Origin: Bacteroidales bacterium
GTDB lineage: Bacteria > Bacteroidota > Bacteroidia > Bacteroidales > UBA932
Length of the DNA stretch: 46,399 bases
NCBI GenBank assembly: GCA_028704975.1
Contig: JAQWEK010000003.1
Span: 1 to 46,399 of the forward strand
Direction of reading: 5' to 3'
Position numbers and translations under genes: made by a program. The notes under the pieces were generated by a model that saw only the letters and a list, made by a program, of their open reading frames with translations, had not been told where the DNA came from and made no database searches. Of the stretch, positions 34,491 through 42,179 are shown in pieces; position 1 is the first letter of the stretch; each line of letters starts with the position of its first letter.

Positions 34491-35834
34491 ATGAAAGCAG
34501 CAAAAATAATGGCTGACTTGGAGAAGAAGTACAGCCAGGAAAAAGAGTATCTTCAGGCAGTTCAAGAAGTACTTGAATCAATTGAGGAAGAGTACAACAA
34601 ACATCCTGAGTTTGAAAAAGCAAAAATTGTAGAGAGAATTGTTATTCCTGAGAGGATATTCTCTTTCAAAGTTGTTTGGGTTGACGATAAAGGCGAGATT
34701 CAGATTAACAACGGATATCGCGTTCAGTTCAACAGCGCTATAGGACCTTACAAAGGCGGACTAAGATTCCACCCTTCTGTAAACCTTTCTATCTTAAAGT
34801 TCTTGGGCTTTGAGCAGACATTTAAGAATTCACTTACTACACTTCCTATGGGTGGTGGCAAAGGCGGTTCTGACTTTGATCCGGTTGGAAAATCCGACAA
34901 TGAGGTCATGAGATTCTGCCAGGCTTTCATGCTGGAATTGTGGAGAGTTATCGGCAAGGATACAGATATCCCTGCAGGTGATATAGGTGTCGGCGGAAGA
35001 GAGATCGGTTTCATGTACGGAATGTACAAGAAGCTTGCAAGAGAGTATAACACAGGAGTTTTGACAGGCAAAGGCCAGTTGTGGGGCGGTTCACTTATTC
35101 GTCCTGAGGCTACAGGTTTTGGAGCTCTTTATTTTACTCAGCACATGCTTCACAAAGCGGGAAAGGACATCAAAGGTCTTAAGGTTGCCATCAGCGGCTT
35201 TGGTAATGTTGCATGGGGCGCTTGCACAAAGGCTACTCAGCTGGGTGCTAAGGTTGTTGCTATTTCCGGACCGGACGGAGTTATCTCTATCCCTGAGGGA
35301 ATGAATCAGAATATGATTGATTTTATGCTTGATTTAAGAGCTACTAACCAAAACATAGTTGCTCCGTTTGCAAAGAAATTCCCTTCTGAGTCTAAGTTTA
35401 TTGCAGGAAAGAAAGCTTGGAGTGTTAAATGTGATGTTGCTCTTCCTTGCGCATATCAGAATGAGGTTGCTGAGGCTGATGCCAAAGAGCTTCTTAAGAA
35501 TGGAACTTGGGCAGTTGCCGAGGTTTCTAACATGGGTTGCCAGCCTGCAGCTATTGAGGCATTCCAGAAAGCAAAGATTTTGTTTGCTCCGGGAAAGGCT
35601 GTTAACGCCGGTGGTGTTGCAACTTCAGGTCTTGAGATGACTCAGAATGCTGAGCATATCAGCTGGACAGCTAAAGAGGTTGATGACAGACTTCATTCAA
35701 TTATGGAGAGCATCCACAATGCTTGCGTTGAATACGGTACAGAGAAGAATGGCTACATTAACTATGTTAAGGGTGCCAACATTGCCGGATTCATGAAGGT
35801 TGCTCACGCTATGCTTGATCAGGGTGTTATTTAA
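34491..35834 (+). CDS. gdhA: NADP-type glutamate dehydrogenase
   Basis: Hexameric glutamate dehydrogenase interconverting glutamate with 2-oxoglutarate and ammonia, 447 residues. Substrate-binding landmarks are YRVQFNSAIGPYKGGLRFHP, the catalytic-Lys loop TTLPMGGGKGGSDFDPVGKS and DIPAGDIGVGGREIGFMYG. The Rossmann domain begins LKVAISGFGNVAWGACTKAT. Length and these motifs match the small bacterial NADP(H) type; the coenzyme choice is inferred from family similarity. The 160-bp upstream region is AT-rich with TACTTTTTGG near 34378 as a weak -7 candidate. A strong terminator follows. Confidence 0.93.
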   Translation: MKAAKIMADLEKKYSQEKEYLQAVQEVLESIEEEYNKHPEFEKAKIVERIVIPERIFSFKVVWVDDKGEIQINNGYRVQFNSAIGPYKGGLRFHPSVNLSILKFLGFEQTFKNSLTTLPMGGGKGGSDFDPVGKSDNEVMRFCQAFMLELWRVIGKDTDIPAGDIGVGGREIGFMYGMYKKLAREYNTGVLTGKGQLWGGSLIRPEATGFGALYFTQHMLHKAGKDIKGLKVAISGFGNVAWGACTKATQLGAKVVAISGPDGVISIPEGMNQNMIDFMLDLRATNQNIVAPFAKKFPSESKFIAGKKAWSVKCDVALPCAYQNEVAEADAKELLKNGTWAVAEVSNMGCQPAAIEAFQKAKILFAPGKAVNAGGVATSGLEMTQNAEHISWTAKEVDDRLHSIMESIHNACVEYGTEKNGYINYVKGANIAGFMKVAHAMLDQGVI

Positions 35835-35876
35835 TTTATAGCAAGTTTAAAAGAATTGTCCGTTTAGGACGATAAT

Positions 35877-35912
35877 AAAAAAAGGCGACCAAAATTTTTA
35901 GTCGCTTTTTTT
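35877..35912. terminator. Bidirectional intrinsic terminator
   Basis: GCGAC and GTCGC pair, extended by A7 and T7 tracts (one bulged G), between the convergent gdhA and the YncE/phosphoesterase gene. Confidence 0.85.
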
Positions 35913-35927
35913 ATTGATTATGAATTT

Positions 35928-38492
35928 TTAATCGTCATCGTCATCGGTGTATGTCAGGAAGGCCGAGCGTCTTATGGTTGGATAAGGTATCCAGTCTCCT
36001 TTTATTGCATGCCAAAGCATTTGGTTGAATTCAACATCCGGCACGGCGTCCTCTTTATTGAAATTATATTTTTCACACATGGCCTGCCACTTATCTTTTT
36101 TAACATTTTGTTCATCCAAATTTATGTTGGAAGGACGGTAGTGAAATGTAGTGGTATCTGCAACGGAAGAGAAGCATCTCCACATTGGGCGCGCGCTTGC
36201 ATCATGTTGAGTCATAGGTGGTAATCCAAGTATCAATTCCATTGTACGCAGAACGGAAGTAGTTGTGTAGGGGGTATGGTCTACAAATCCGCGCTTTACA
36301 AATCCTCCTGCAACATAGCAGGGACTTCTGTGGGCATCCACATGATCGGCACCGTTTTGCGCATCATCTTCAACTATAAAAACAACGCTCTCTTTCCAAA
36401 CGGGAGAGTGGCTCAAATGGTCTATCAACATCCCGACAGCCAAGTCATTATCAGCTACATACGCAAATGGTGTCCTCTTGCCGAGGGACATGCCGCCGGT
36501 ATGGTCATTGGGAAGTCTGACAATCATAAATTGAGGCAGTGTGTTTGCAACAACCAGCGAATCAAAATCGCGTTTCCATTCGCGCAATCTTACAGTGTCT
36601 TTAATTGACAGATTCCACGGCTCATACGATGTGCAGAAATGCCCGGCAAGAGAAGGCACCGACGGCTTAATCACACCTTTTTTTCTGGAGACGAATTCTC
36701 CGTAGGTACGGTATGAAACTTCCATCTTCTTGCACATGTCCCAAATAAATCCGCTCGTATTATTTCCCATTTCCTGACCCCCTTCTCCGGCGTAATAATC
36801 TCCCCTGCCGCTGTAATAAGTAGGCCATGTTTTTTCCAGAAAATCATTAGCGTAACCGCCTACAGTCCAGTTGTGTCCGTCGCAACTCACCTCTGCGTTA
36901 ACATAAAAATTATCCAGCAGCACAAACTCTTTTGCGATGGCATGATGATTAGGCGTTACTTTCTCCCCAAATAATACCAAACTGGAATCGCCGTTGCCCT
37001 CCTTTATATCCCCGAGAACCTGGTCATAAGTTCTGTTTTCTTGTATGATATAAAACACATGTTTTATTGGACTTGCATCTCCGACTTTTGAAGGAACCGG
37101 ATTCCCCGGACTGCTCTCTGAAGTCATGTCATTTGCTTGATTATAAGGAGTATTGGCAAATACTTGTTTTGAAAATTCTGCAAGTTTGTCGTCAATCGGC
37201 AAATCAATTTCTGAAAGCGCCCCAAGGAATAATCCTGCAATATACTCCACTCCCTGGGTCTTGTTTGCATCCCCGCTGTGATGTCCGAATTTTTCATTAA
37301 CATTAACCGGCTCAGGGCCATACGGGTTGGGAGCTGATTTTAATCCCTTTCCGTTTGTAACCCATAGCTTGCCTTGTGCGCATTTAACATTTGTGGGATA
37401 CCATCCGACCGGGATGAATCCCAGGCACTTACTTTCTCCCCTTTTAGAGATGTCAAAGACAGTCACGCAATTATTATCTGCATTTGCAATGAACAGTTTT
37501 CTCCCTTTTGGGGAAATGCACAATCCATTTGTTGTACTTCCCGATAGTGAATTCGGGAACAGTGCAGCATTCAAAAGTTCCTCAACTCTATTATTTTGCA
37601 AATCAATGACACTTACGCTGTTGTCATCCGCATTTGCAACAAAAAGCCTATTCCCGCTTTTATCTAGACACAACTCATTTGGGTGATTTCCAACATTATA
37701 GCTCTCTGTCCAATCTTTGTTTTTCAAATTCCATACTTTAACTTTTTTACTTCCCCAGCAAGATATGTAAGCATTCTCTTCATCTTTTGACAATACAATA
37801 TCATAACATTCGCTCCCGGCTGACATCTTGGATATCAGCTTTTTAGTGGCAATATCATAAACGTATATACTGTTGTCTCTCCTTGTAACTACCAGCAGCT
37901 TACCATATTTCTCTGATATAACCATTCCGGCCGGACTGATGTGATTTGGCCACGGTTTTCCCATTACAATACTGTCAGTTTGTTTTAGTCTGCCTTCCTG
38001 ACTGATAGAGTAAATTCTGATTTTATTCTCATTACCTCCCGATGCGTAGAGAGTTTTACTGTCGGGAGAAAAACAGAGACCATACCAACTCATATTGATT
38101 GTGACATTGTCACTCTCAGCTTCTTTCTTTGTGTTGAACAATTGCAGGCTCTGTCTTCCGTAACCGTTGTTTGTAACTGCAATCCATTTTTGGTCCGGAG
38201 ATACGGCCATATTTAAAGGCAAATCTCCCAGCCTGAATTGTTTTCCGGCCGGGGTGAGCTTCCAACCGTTTGGAAGTGTAACAGGTTCTGCTGTAAGTGA
38301 TACGCCGGAAGAATCCTTCTGTATATTTCCAAACTTAAGGGCTTTCTTTAGTTTGGTGTCTTGCTTTTCAAGCTTCTGTTCCTCTTTCTTGTTCTTTCTT
38401 TTATTTTGTGCAACCGCAGAATTTGAAAATGACGCCGGCAATAAAAAACAAATAACAGCCATGCATGTGAAAGATTTAAAGCATCCGTTCAT
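35928..38492 (-). CDS. Bifunctional YncE-like beta-propeller / phosphoesterase (alkaline phosphatase superfamily) protein
   Basis: Secreted 854-residue fusion. After a signal peptide (MAVICFLLPASFSNSAVAQ) and a Lys-rich stretch comes a seven-bladed YncE-type propeller over about residues 75-400, with repeats such as PLNMAVSPDQKWIAVTNNG, LCLDKSGNRLFVANADDNSV and LCISPKGRKLFIANADNNCV. The C-terminal half is a phosphoesterase-family domain (PF04185 type): IKHVFYIIQENRTYDQVLGD, LDNFYVNAEVSCDGHNWTVG and VVFIVEDDAQNGADHVDAHR, which hold the metal-binding Glu/Asn/Asp/His set of the alkaline-phosphatase superfamily. The chain ends in an acidic TYTDDDDD tail. Substrate unknown; phospholipid or phosphodiester cleavage at the cell surface is possible. 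A minus-strand TAACTTTG box lies 18 nt before the ATG. Confidence 0.88.
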   Translation of the reverse strand: MNGCFKSFTCMAVICFLLPASFSNSAVAQNKRKNKKEEQKLEKQDTKLKKALKFGNIQKDSSGVSLTAEPVTLPNGWKLTPAGKQFRLGDLPLNMAVSPDQKWIAVTNNGYGRQSLQLFNTKKEAESDNVTINMSWYGLCFSPDSKTLYASGGNENKIRIYSISQEGRLKQTDSIVMGKPWPNHISPAGMVISEKYGKLLVVTRRDNSIYVYDIATKKLISKMSAGSECYDIVLSKDEENAYISCWGSKKVKVWNLKNKDWTESYNVGNHPNELCLDKSGNRLFVANADDNSVSVIDLQNNRVEELLNAALFPNSLSGSTTNGLCISPKGRKLFIANADNNCVTVFDISKRGESKCLGFIPVGWYPTNVKCAQGKLWVTNGKGLKSAPNPYGPEPVNVNEKFGHHSGDANKTQGVEYIAGLFLGALSEIDLPIDDKLAEFSKQVFANTPYNQANDMTSESSPGNPVPSKVGDASPIKHVFYIIQENRTYDQVLGDIKEGNGDSSLVLFGEKVTPNHHAIAKEFVLLDNFYVNAEVSCDGHNWTVGGYANDFLEKTWPTYYSGRGDYYAGEGGQEMGNNTSGFIWDMCKKMEVSYRTYGEFVSRKKGVIKPSVPSLAGHFCTSYEPWNLSIKDTVRLREWKRDFDSLVVANTLPQFMIVRLPNDHTGGMSLGKRTPFAYVADNDLAVGMLIDHLSHSPVWKESVVFIVEDDAQNGADHVDAHRSPCYVAGGFVKRGFVDHTPYTTTSVLRTMELILGLPPMTQHDASARPMWRCFSSVADTTTFHYRPSNINLDEQNVKKDKWQAMCEKYNFNKEDAVPDVEFNQMLWHAIKGDWIPYPTIRRSAFLTYTDDDDD

Positions 38493-38510
38493 ATCTATTT
38501 AAACTTTTTA

Positions 38511-38518
38511 CAAAGTTA
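38511..38518 (-). promoter_or_regulatory. -7 box TAACTTTG for the YncE/phosphoesterase gene
   Basis: Minus-strand TAACTTTG matches TAnnTTTG, 18 nt before the ATG at 38492. Confidence 0.55.
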
Positions 38519-38617
38519 TAATTTTACCAATCAAAATAATGCCCAACAATTGTGCTCTGTAAACTGGTTTGTAATCAAAATTCCAAAATTCACTTTAATT
38601 GTTATTGTTTTATGTGA

Positions 38618-38625
38618 TATTTTTG
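38618..38625 (+). promoter_or_regulatory. -7 box TATTTTTG for tnaA
   Basis: Exact TAnnTTTG match 45 nt before the tnaA ATG. The following TTGCATAACA (38630-38639) is the same 10-mer as in the PiT palindrome and begins an imperfect inverted repeat (TTGCATAACA-AAA-TGTTGTAAAA). No tnaC-like leader ORF with a Trp codon was seen. Confidence 0.5.
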
Positions 38626-38670
38626 TAAATTGCATAACAAAATGTTGTAAAACTTTAAAAAATAGATATT

Positions 38671-40044
38671 ATGGAATTACCATTTGCGGAATCTTGGAAA
38701 ATAAAGATGATTGAGCCCATCAGAAAAAGTACCCTCGCAGAACGTGAGGAGTGGCTTAAAAAAGCTTACTATAACGTATTTCAATTAAAGGCTGAAGAAG
38801 TGTATATAGACTTGCTTACAGATTCAGGAACAGGCTCTATGAGCCAAGGCCAATGGGCTGCGCTTATGCTTGGAGATGAGAGTTATGCAGGCGCAACCTC
38901 TTTCTATAAGTTTGAGGCTGAAGTTCAGAAAATCACGGGTTTTAAATATGTGATACCAACTCATCAAGGCCGTGCTGCCGAGAATGTTTTATTCTCTTAC
39001 TTGGTAAAGCCTGGCAATGTGATTCCCGGCAACGCTCATTTTGATACTACCAAAGGTCACATAGAAAGCCGCAAAGCCAAAGCAATAGATGTTACTATAG
39101 ATGAAGCTAAAGATACGCAGCTGGAGATTCCTTTTAAGGGGAATGTCAGCATAGAAAAATTGGAAAAAGTTCTCTCTGAAAATAAGGGGAATGTGCCTTT
39201 TATGGTCTTGACAGTTACCAATAATACCGTTGGAGGTCAGCCTGTCAGCATGCAGAATATAAGGGAGACAAGCGCCGTGTGCAAAATGTACGGCGTTCCA
39301 ATTGTGATGGATTCCGCCAGGTTTGCGGAGAACGCTTACTTTATTAAGACACGTGAAAAAGGATATGAAAACAAGACTATTAAGGAGATTGCTCTGGAGA
39401 TGTTCTCTTATGTTGACGGTATGACAATGAGTGCTAAAAAAGATGCTATCGTGAATATGGGAGGCTTTATTGCTACTAATGATAAAGACTGGTATGAGGG
39501 GGCAAAAATGTTCTGCATCCCGTTTGAGGGATATATTACTTACGGAGGGTTGAACGGACGCGACCTGAACGCATTAGCCGTTGGCCTTGAGGAGAATACT
39601 GAGTTTGACATGCTTGATACAAGGATCCGTCAGGTAAAGCATCTTGCTGATAAATTGGACGAATACGGAATCCCTTATCAGCGTCCTGCCGGCGGTCATG
39701 CAATTTTTGTAGATGCGGATAAGGTTCTGATTAATGTTCCAAAAGAAGAATTCCCTGCTCAGACTCTAACTTGCGAGCTTTATCTTGAGGCGGGTGTAAG
39801 AGCCTGTGAGATAGGGTATATCTTGGCTGACAGAGACCCCGTTACAAGACAGAATCGTTTTGGAGGACTTGATCTTTTAAGGATGGCTATTCCAAGGAGA
39901 GTCTACACGGACAATCACATAGACGTTATTGCTGCTGCTCTTAAGAATGTTTATGACAGGAGAGATTCCATAACACGCGGTGTTGCGATAGAGTGGGAGG
40001 CTCCGATTATGCGTCACTTCACAGTTAAACTTAAACGCCTATAA
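38671..40044 (+). CDS. tnaA: Tryptophanase
   Basis: PLP-dependent beta-eliminating lyase that splits tryptophan into indole, pyruvate and ammonia, 457 residues. Landmarks: IDLLTDSGTGSMSQGQWAAL, IPTHQGRAAENVLFSYL, the PLP-contact IVMDSARFAENAYFIKTRE and the Schiff-base lysine in MTMSAKKDAIVNMGGF. The alternative is tyrosine phenol-lyase, but the Arg of that enzyme which contacts the phenol hydroxyl (in its RSMERG motif) is Ile here (RACEIG), and the SAKKD and RACEIGYILADRDPVT motifs match tryptophanase. It stands alone between a divergent phosphoesterase and a terminator. It predicts indole production and use of tryptophan as carbon and nitrogen source. Confidence 0.92.
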   Translation: MELPFAESWKIKMIEPIRKSTLAEREEWLKKAYYNVFQLKAEEVYIDLLTDSGTGSMSQGQWAALMLGDESYAGATSFYKFEAEVQKITGFKYVIPTHQGRAAENVLFSYLVKPGNVIPGNAHFDTTKGHIESRKAKAIDVTIDEAKDTQLEIPFKGNVSIEKLEKVLSENKGNVPFMVLTVTNNTVGGQPVSMQNIRETSAVCKMYGVPIVMDSARFAENAYFIKTREKGYENKTIKEIALEMFSYVDGMTMSAKKDAIVNMGGFIATNDKDWYEGAKMFCIPFEGYITYGGLNGRDLNALAVGLEENTEFDMLDTRIRQVKHLADKLDEYGIPYQRPAGGHAIFVDADKVLINVPKEEFPAQTLTCELYLEAGVRACEIGYILADRDPVTRQNRFGGLDLLRMAIPRRVYTDNHIDVIAAALKNVYDRRDSITRGVAIEWEAPIMRHFTVKLKRL

Positions 40045-40071
40045 TAATCATTAAGTGATGATTATAAGGTA

Positions 40072-40108
40072 TAAAAAATAACAGGCATTTTGCCTGTTAT
40101 TTTTTTTA
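40072..40108 (+). terminator. Intrinsic terminator after tnaA
   Basis: AATAACAGGCA and TGCCTGTTATT form an 11-bp stem with a short T loop, followed by a T8 tract. Confidence 0.92.
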
Positions 40109-40164
40109 TTTGCCCGCTCAACAACTTATCTGCAAAGTCATTTGAAAGCTTTCGCTCTGGCTTA

Positions 40165-40844
40165 TGTAGCCCTCCCCGAAAACTGGATGGTTGATAATTG
40201 GACAAAATGTTAACTTTAAAGTTTAAAGGGGAGTAATATGAAAAAGTCCAAACACAGTGAAAGTGCAATAATTAAAGCGGTAAAGGATCTGGAGGGAGGC
40301 ATTTCGTCGGAAATCATATGCAGGGAACATGGCATATCGAGAGGCACCCTATATCATTGGCGAGGTAAATACGGAGGGATGGAAGTGAGTCAGATCAAGC
40401 GTCTTAGAGAATTGGAGGAGGAGAACATGAAGTTGAAACAGATAGTGGCAGACTTGCCTTTGGATAAGCAGATGCTGCAGGATGTATTAAAAAAAGTTCT
40501 GACCACCACCAAGAAGAGAGATACGCTAGAGGACATTCATGTAAACAGAGGCATCCTACCCGGACGTATTCAAGTTGACAACGGACCGGAATTTATTTCT
40601 AAAGAGCTGGATCATTGGGCTTGGGAGAACAAGGTAACGTTGGATTTTTCCCGTCCCGGGAAACTGACAGACAATCCGTTTATAGAATCATTCAATGGAA
40701 GTTTCAGGGACGAGTGCTTAAGTACGAATTGGTTCTTATCTTTGCAGGGGAGAACCCCAAAGGAAGCAGAAAATGAATATATATTAGAGACGAAAAAGGC
40801 CGATTTTTCTAATAATGCGTGGTCCTAAAAATGGGGTGGGCTCA
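40165..40844 (+). mobile_element. Internally deleted IS3-family element with terminal inverted repeats
   Basis: About 680 bp bounded by imperfect inverted repeats: TGTAGCCCTCCCCGAAAACT on the left and, read inward from the right, TGAGCCCACCCCATTTTTAGGA. Both start with TG, as IS3 ends do, and share AGCCC-CCCC. The single ORF fuses OrfA to the end of OrfB, so more than half of OrfB has been lost (a full element would be about 1.2-1.3 kb). No clear target duplication was found (flanks TTA and AAG). It sits between the tnaA terminator and the nitroreductase stop codon without breaking either gene. Confidence 0.8.
40238..40828 (+). pseudogene. IS3-family OrfA fused in frame to the C-terminal part of OrfB
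   Basis: 196-residue ORF. Residues 1-88 are a complete IS407-type OrfA: helix-turn-helix (IICREHGISRGTLYHWRGKY) followed by leucine-zipper-like LRELEEENMKLKQIV and DLPLDKQMLQDVLKKVL. It then jumps, still in frame, into the late OrfB integrase core: GRIQVDNGPEFISKELDHWA with the second catalytic Asp and NPFIESFNGSFRDECLS with the Glu. The first Asp and the N-terminal HTH of OrfB are missing, so it cannot be an active transposase. An uninterrupted frame after such a deletion could be chance, a recent deletion, or a retained DNA-binding inhibitor; nothing decides between these. Confidence 0.82.
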
Positions 40845-40853
40845 AAGCAGACG

Positions 40854-41456
40854 CTATTTAAAAATTTTCACGCGGTCATCAACGGGCTTGAATTCCTTTG
40901 CGCCTGGCTCTCCTGAAGGTGTGCCAAAAGGCATTTCTGCAACCAACTTCCATGTTTCAGGCAGATTCCATTCTCTTGCTACCTCCTTGTCTATAAGCGG
41001 GTTGTAGTGCTGAAGATTTGCTCCAAATCCCATGTCTTCCAACATTGTCCAAACTGTAAACTGGTGCATTGCGCAAGTTTGCTGAGACCAGATAGGGAAG
41101 TTATCTGCGTAGGCCGCAAACGCTTTTTGAAATCCCTCTACAACGGTCTGGTCTTCAAAGAACAACACGGTCCCGTAGCCTGATTCGAATGATCCGTTAA
41201 TTTTTGCTTCTGTGTTTTTGAATGCTTCCGCCGGAACAATTTTGCGCAAAATATCTTTGGTAATTTCCCAAAGTTTTTTGTGATGTTGGTGCAAAAGCAA
41301 TACAATTCTTGTTGACTGTGAATTGAATGCGCTTGGCACATTTTTAATCGCAAACTTTATAGTCTCTTCTATCTGTTTATCAGAAACAGGCGATTTGTCG
41401 CTGATTGCGTAATATGTACGTCTATTCAGCACTGCGCTTTTAAAACTATTCTCCAT
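40854..41456 (-). CDS. Nitroreductase family protein
   Basis: FMN-dependent NAD(P)H oxidoreductase of the nitroreductase superfamily, 201 residues from the ATG at 41456. The ORF continues to 41519, but the extra stretch spans the promoter and the edge of an inverted-repeat element. Family features are FKSAVLNRRTYYAISDKSPV (FMN phosphate Arg), NVPSAFNSQSTRIVLLLHQH, and WTMLEDMGFGANLQHYNPLI with the late AEMPFGTPSGEPG. It resembles the HBN1/YdgI-like single-domain group. Substrate unknown. The promoter TTG-N19-TAAATTCG (41477-41506) is optimal. The deleted IS3 element ends 10 bp from its stop codon. Confidence 0.88.
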   Translation of the reverse strand: MENSFKSAVLNRRTYYAISDKSPVSDKQIEETIKFAIKNVPSAFNSQSTRIVLLLHQHHKKLWEITKDILRKIVPAEAFKNTEAKINGSFESGYGTVLFFEDQTVVEGFQKAFAAYADNFPIWSQQTCAMHQFTVWTMLEDMGFGANLQHYNPLIDKEVAREWNLPETWKLVAEMPFGTPSGEPGAKEFKPVDDRVKIFK

Positions 41457-41476
41457 TTTGTTTGTTTTTAATAATT

Positions 41477-41506
41477 CGAATTTACGATTTTTATTTGAAT
41501 TACCAA
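41477..41506 (-). promoter_or_regulatory. Nitroreductase promoter TTG-N19-TAAATTCG
   Basis: On the minus strand TTG (41504-41506) and TAAATTCG (41477-41484) are 19 bp apart. The -33 element directly abuts the MITE-like element that begins at 41508. Confidence 0.65.
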
Positions 41507-41507
41507 G

Positions 41508-41637
41508 GGTTTGGCACAATTTTGAAAAAATTGTCTGATATGCAGATGTTTACAGAGGCGCGCTAATCCCGTTTTTGTCGGGACGTTACTTTTGAACAAC
41601 CCGATTATCAATCAGTTTTGCAAAGTTGTGCTACAAT
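41508..41637. mobile_element. MITE-like element 1 (about 130 bp, terminal inverted repeats)
   Basis: The left end GGTTTGGCACAATTTTGAAA and the inward-read right end ATTGTAGCACAACTTTGCAA match at 17 of 24 positions. A central hairpin (CCCG/CGGG around TTTTTGT, 41567-41583 region) lies between. It aligns along its full length with the element at 43447-43574, sharing TGTCTG, TGTTTACAG and CCCGATTAT at the same places. It has no coding capacity of its own. The right end runs into the last codons of ybaK. Confidence 0.7.
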
Positions 41638-42102
41638 CGATGCACATATTTCTTTTATCAAATCTTGCGGACTAATTTTCACCTGCAACCCTCTGACGCC
41701 GGCACTTACGTAAATGTAAGGGAATTGCAGGCAACTGTCGTGAATAAAAGTGGGAAACATTTTTTTCATACAGATGGGTGAACATCCTCCGCGAATGTAG
41801 CCCGTTGTAGGCAGCAGTTCTTTTAATGGGATCAAATCGCAGCTCTTGTTGCCGGATACCTTTGCCGCCATTTTCAGATTCACTTCTTTATCACCCGGTA
41901 CAACGCAAACAAAATGCCCAGTGCGGTCTCCCTTGAGAACCAGCGTCTTAAAGACTCGATTGATATCCTCCCCAAGGCTATCCGCAACATGCTGCGCAGA
42001 GAGATTCTCCTCATCCAAATTATAAGGCACAAGCTCATACTTGATGCCGGCCTTGTCCAAAAGACGAGCTGCGTTTGTTTTATTGATTTTCATTGAGTGC
42101 AA
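41608..42102 (-). CDS. ybaK: YbaK/EbsC family aminoacyl-tRNA deacylase (Cys-tRNA(Pro) deacylase type)
   Basis: Single-domain trans-editing protein of the YbaK/ProX superfamily, which removes wrongly attached cysteine from tRNA-Pro; 164 residues. Features are NAARLLDKAGIKYELVPYN at the start, RVFKTLVLKGDRTGHFVCVV with the conserved catalytic Lys, then PGDKEVNLKMAAKVSGNKSC and the TGYIRGGCSPICMKK glycine-rich loop near the end. The start is ATG 42102 or, equally, ATG 42093. The last nine codons and the stop (41608-41637) fall inside MITE-like element 1, so the C-terminus IVAQLCKTD seems to be supplied by the element. Confidence 0.88.
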   Translation of the reverse strand: MHSMKINKTNAARLLDKAGIKYELVPYNLDEENLSAQHVADSLGEDINRVFKTLVLKGDRTGHFVCVVPGDKEVNLKMAAKVSGNKSCDLIPLKELLPTTGYIRGGCSPICMKKMFPTFIHDSCLQFPYIYVSAGVRGLQVKISPQDLIKEICASIVAQLCKTD

Positions 42103-42179
42103 ATTTACAAAATCCGGACTGCCGTTATTTGATTTTACAAAATCCGGCCTGACTGTATTAGCGGATCGTAATTTGTGGT

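Noticed and set aside
38493-38670. TnaC-type leader peptide ahead of tnaA
   Set aside because: No short ORF with a Trp codon followed by a Rho-type or structured region was found in the 178-bp gap.
38671-40044. Tyrosine phenol-lyase as an alternative to tryptophanase
   Set aside because: The Arg that binds the phenol ring in TPL is replaced by Ile, and the SAKKD and RACEIG segments follow tryptophanase.
40162-40847. Target-site duplication flanking the IS3 element
   Set aside because: The flanking triplets (TTA and AAG) do not match, so no duplication can be claimed.
41457-41519. N-terminal extension of the nitroreductase ORF
   Set aside because: It covers the optimal TTG-N19-TAAATTCG promoter and the edge of element 1; the family starts at MENSFKSAVLNRRTYY.
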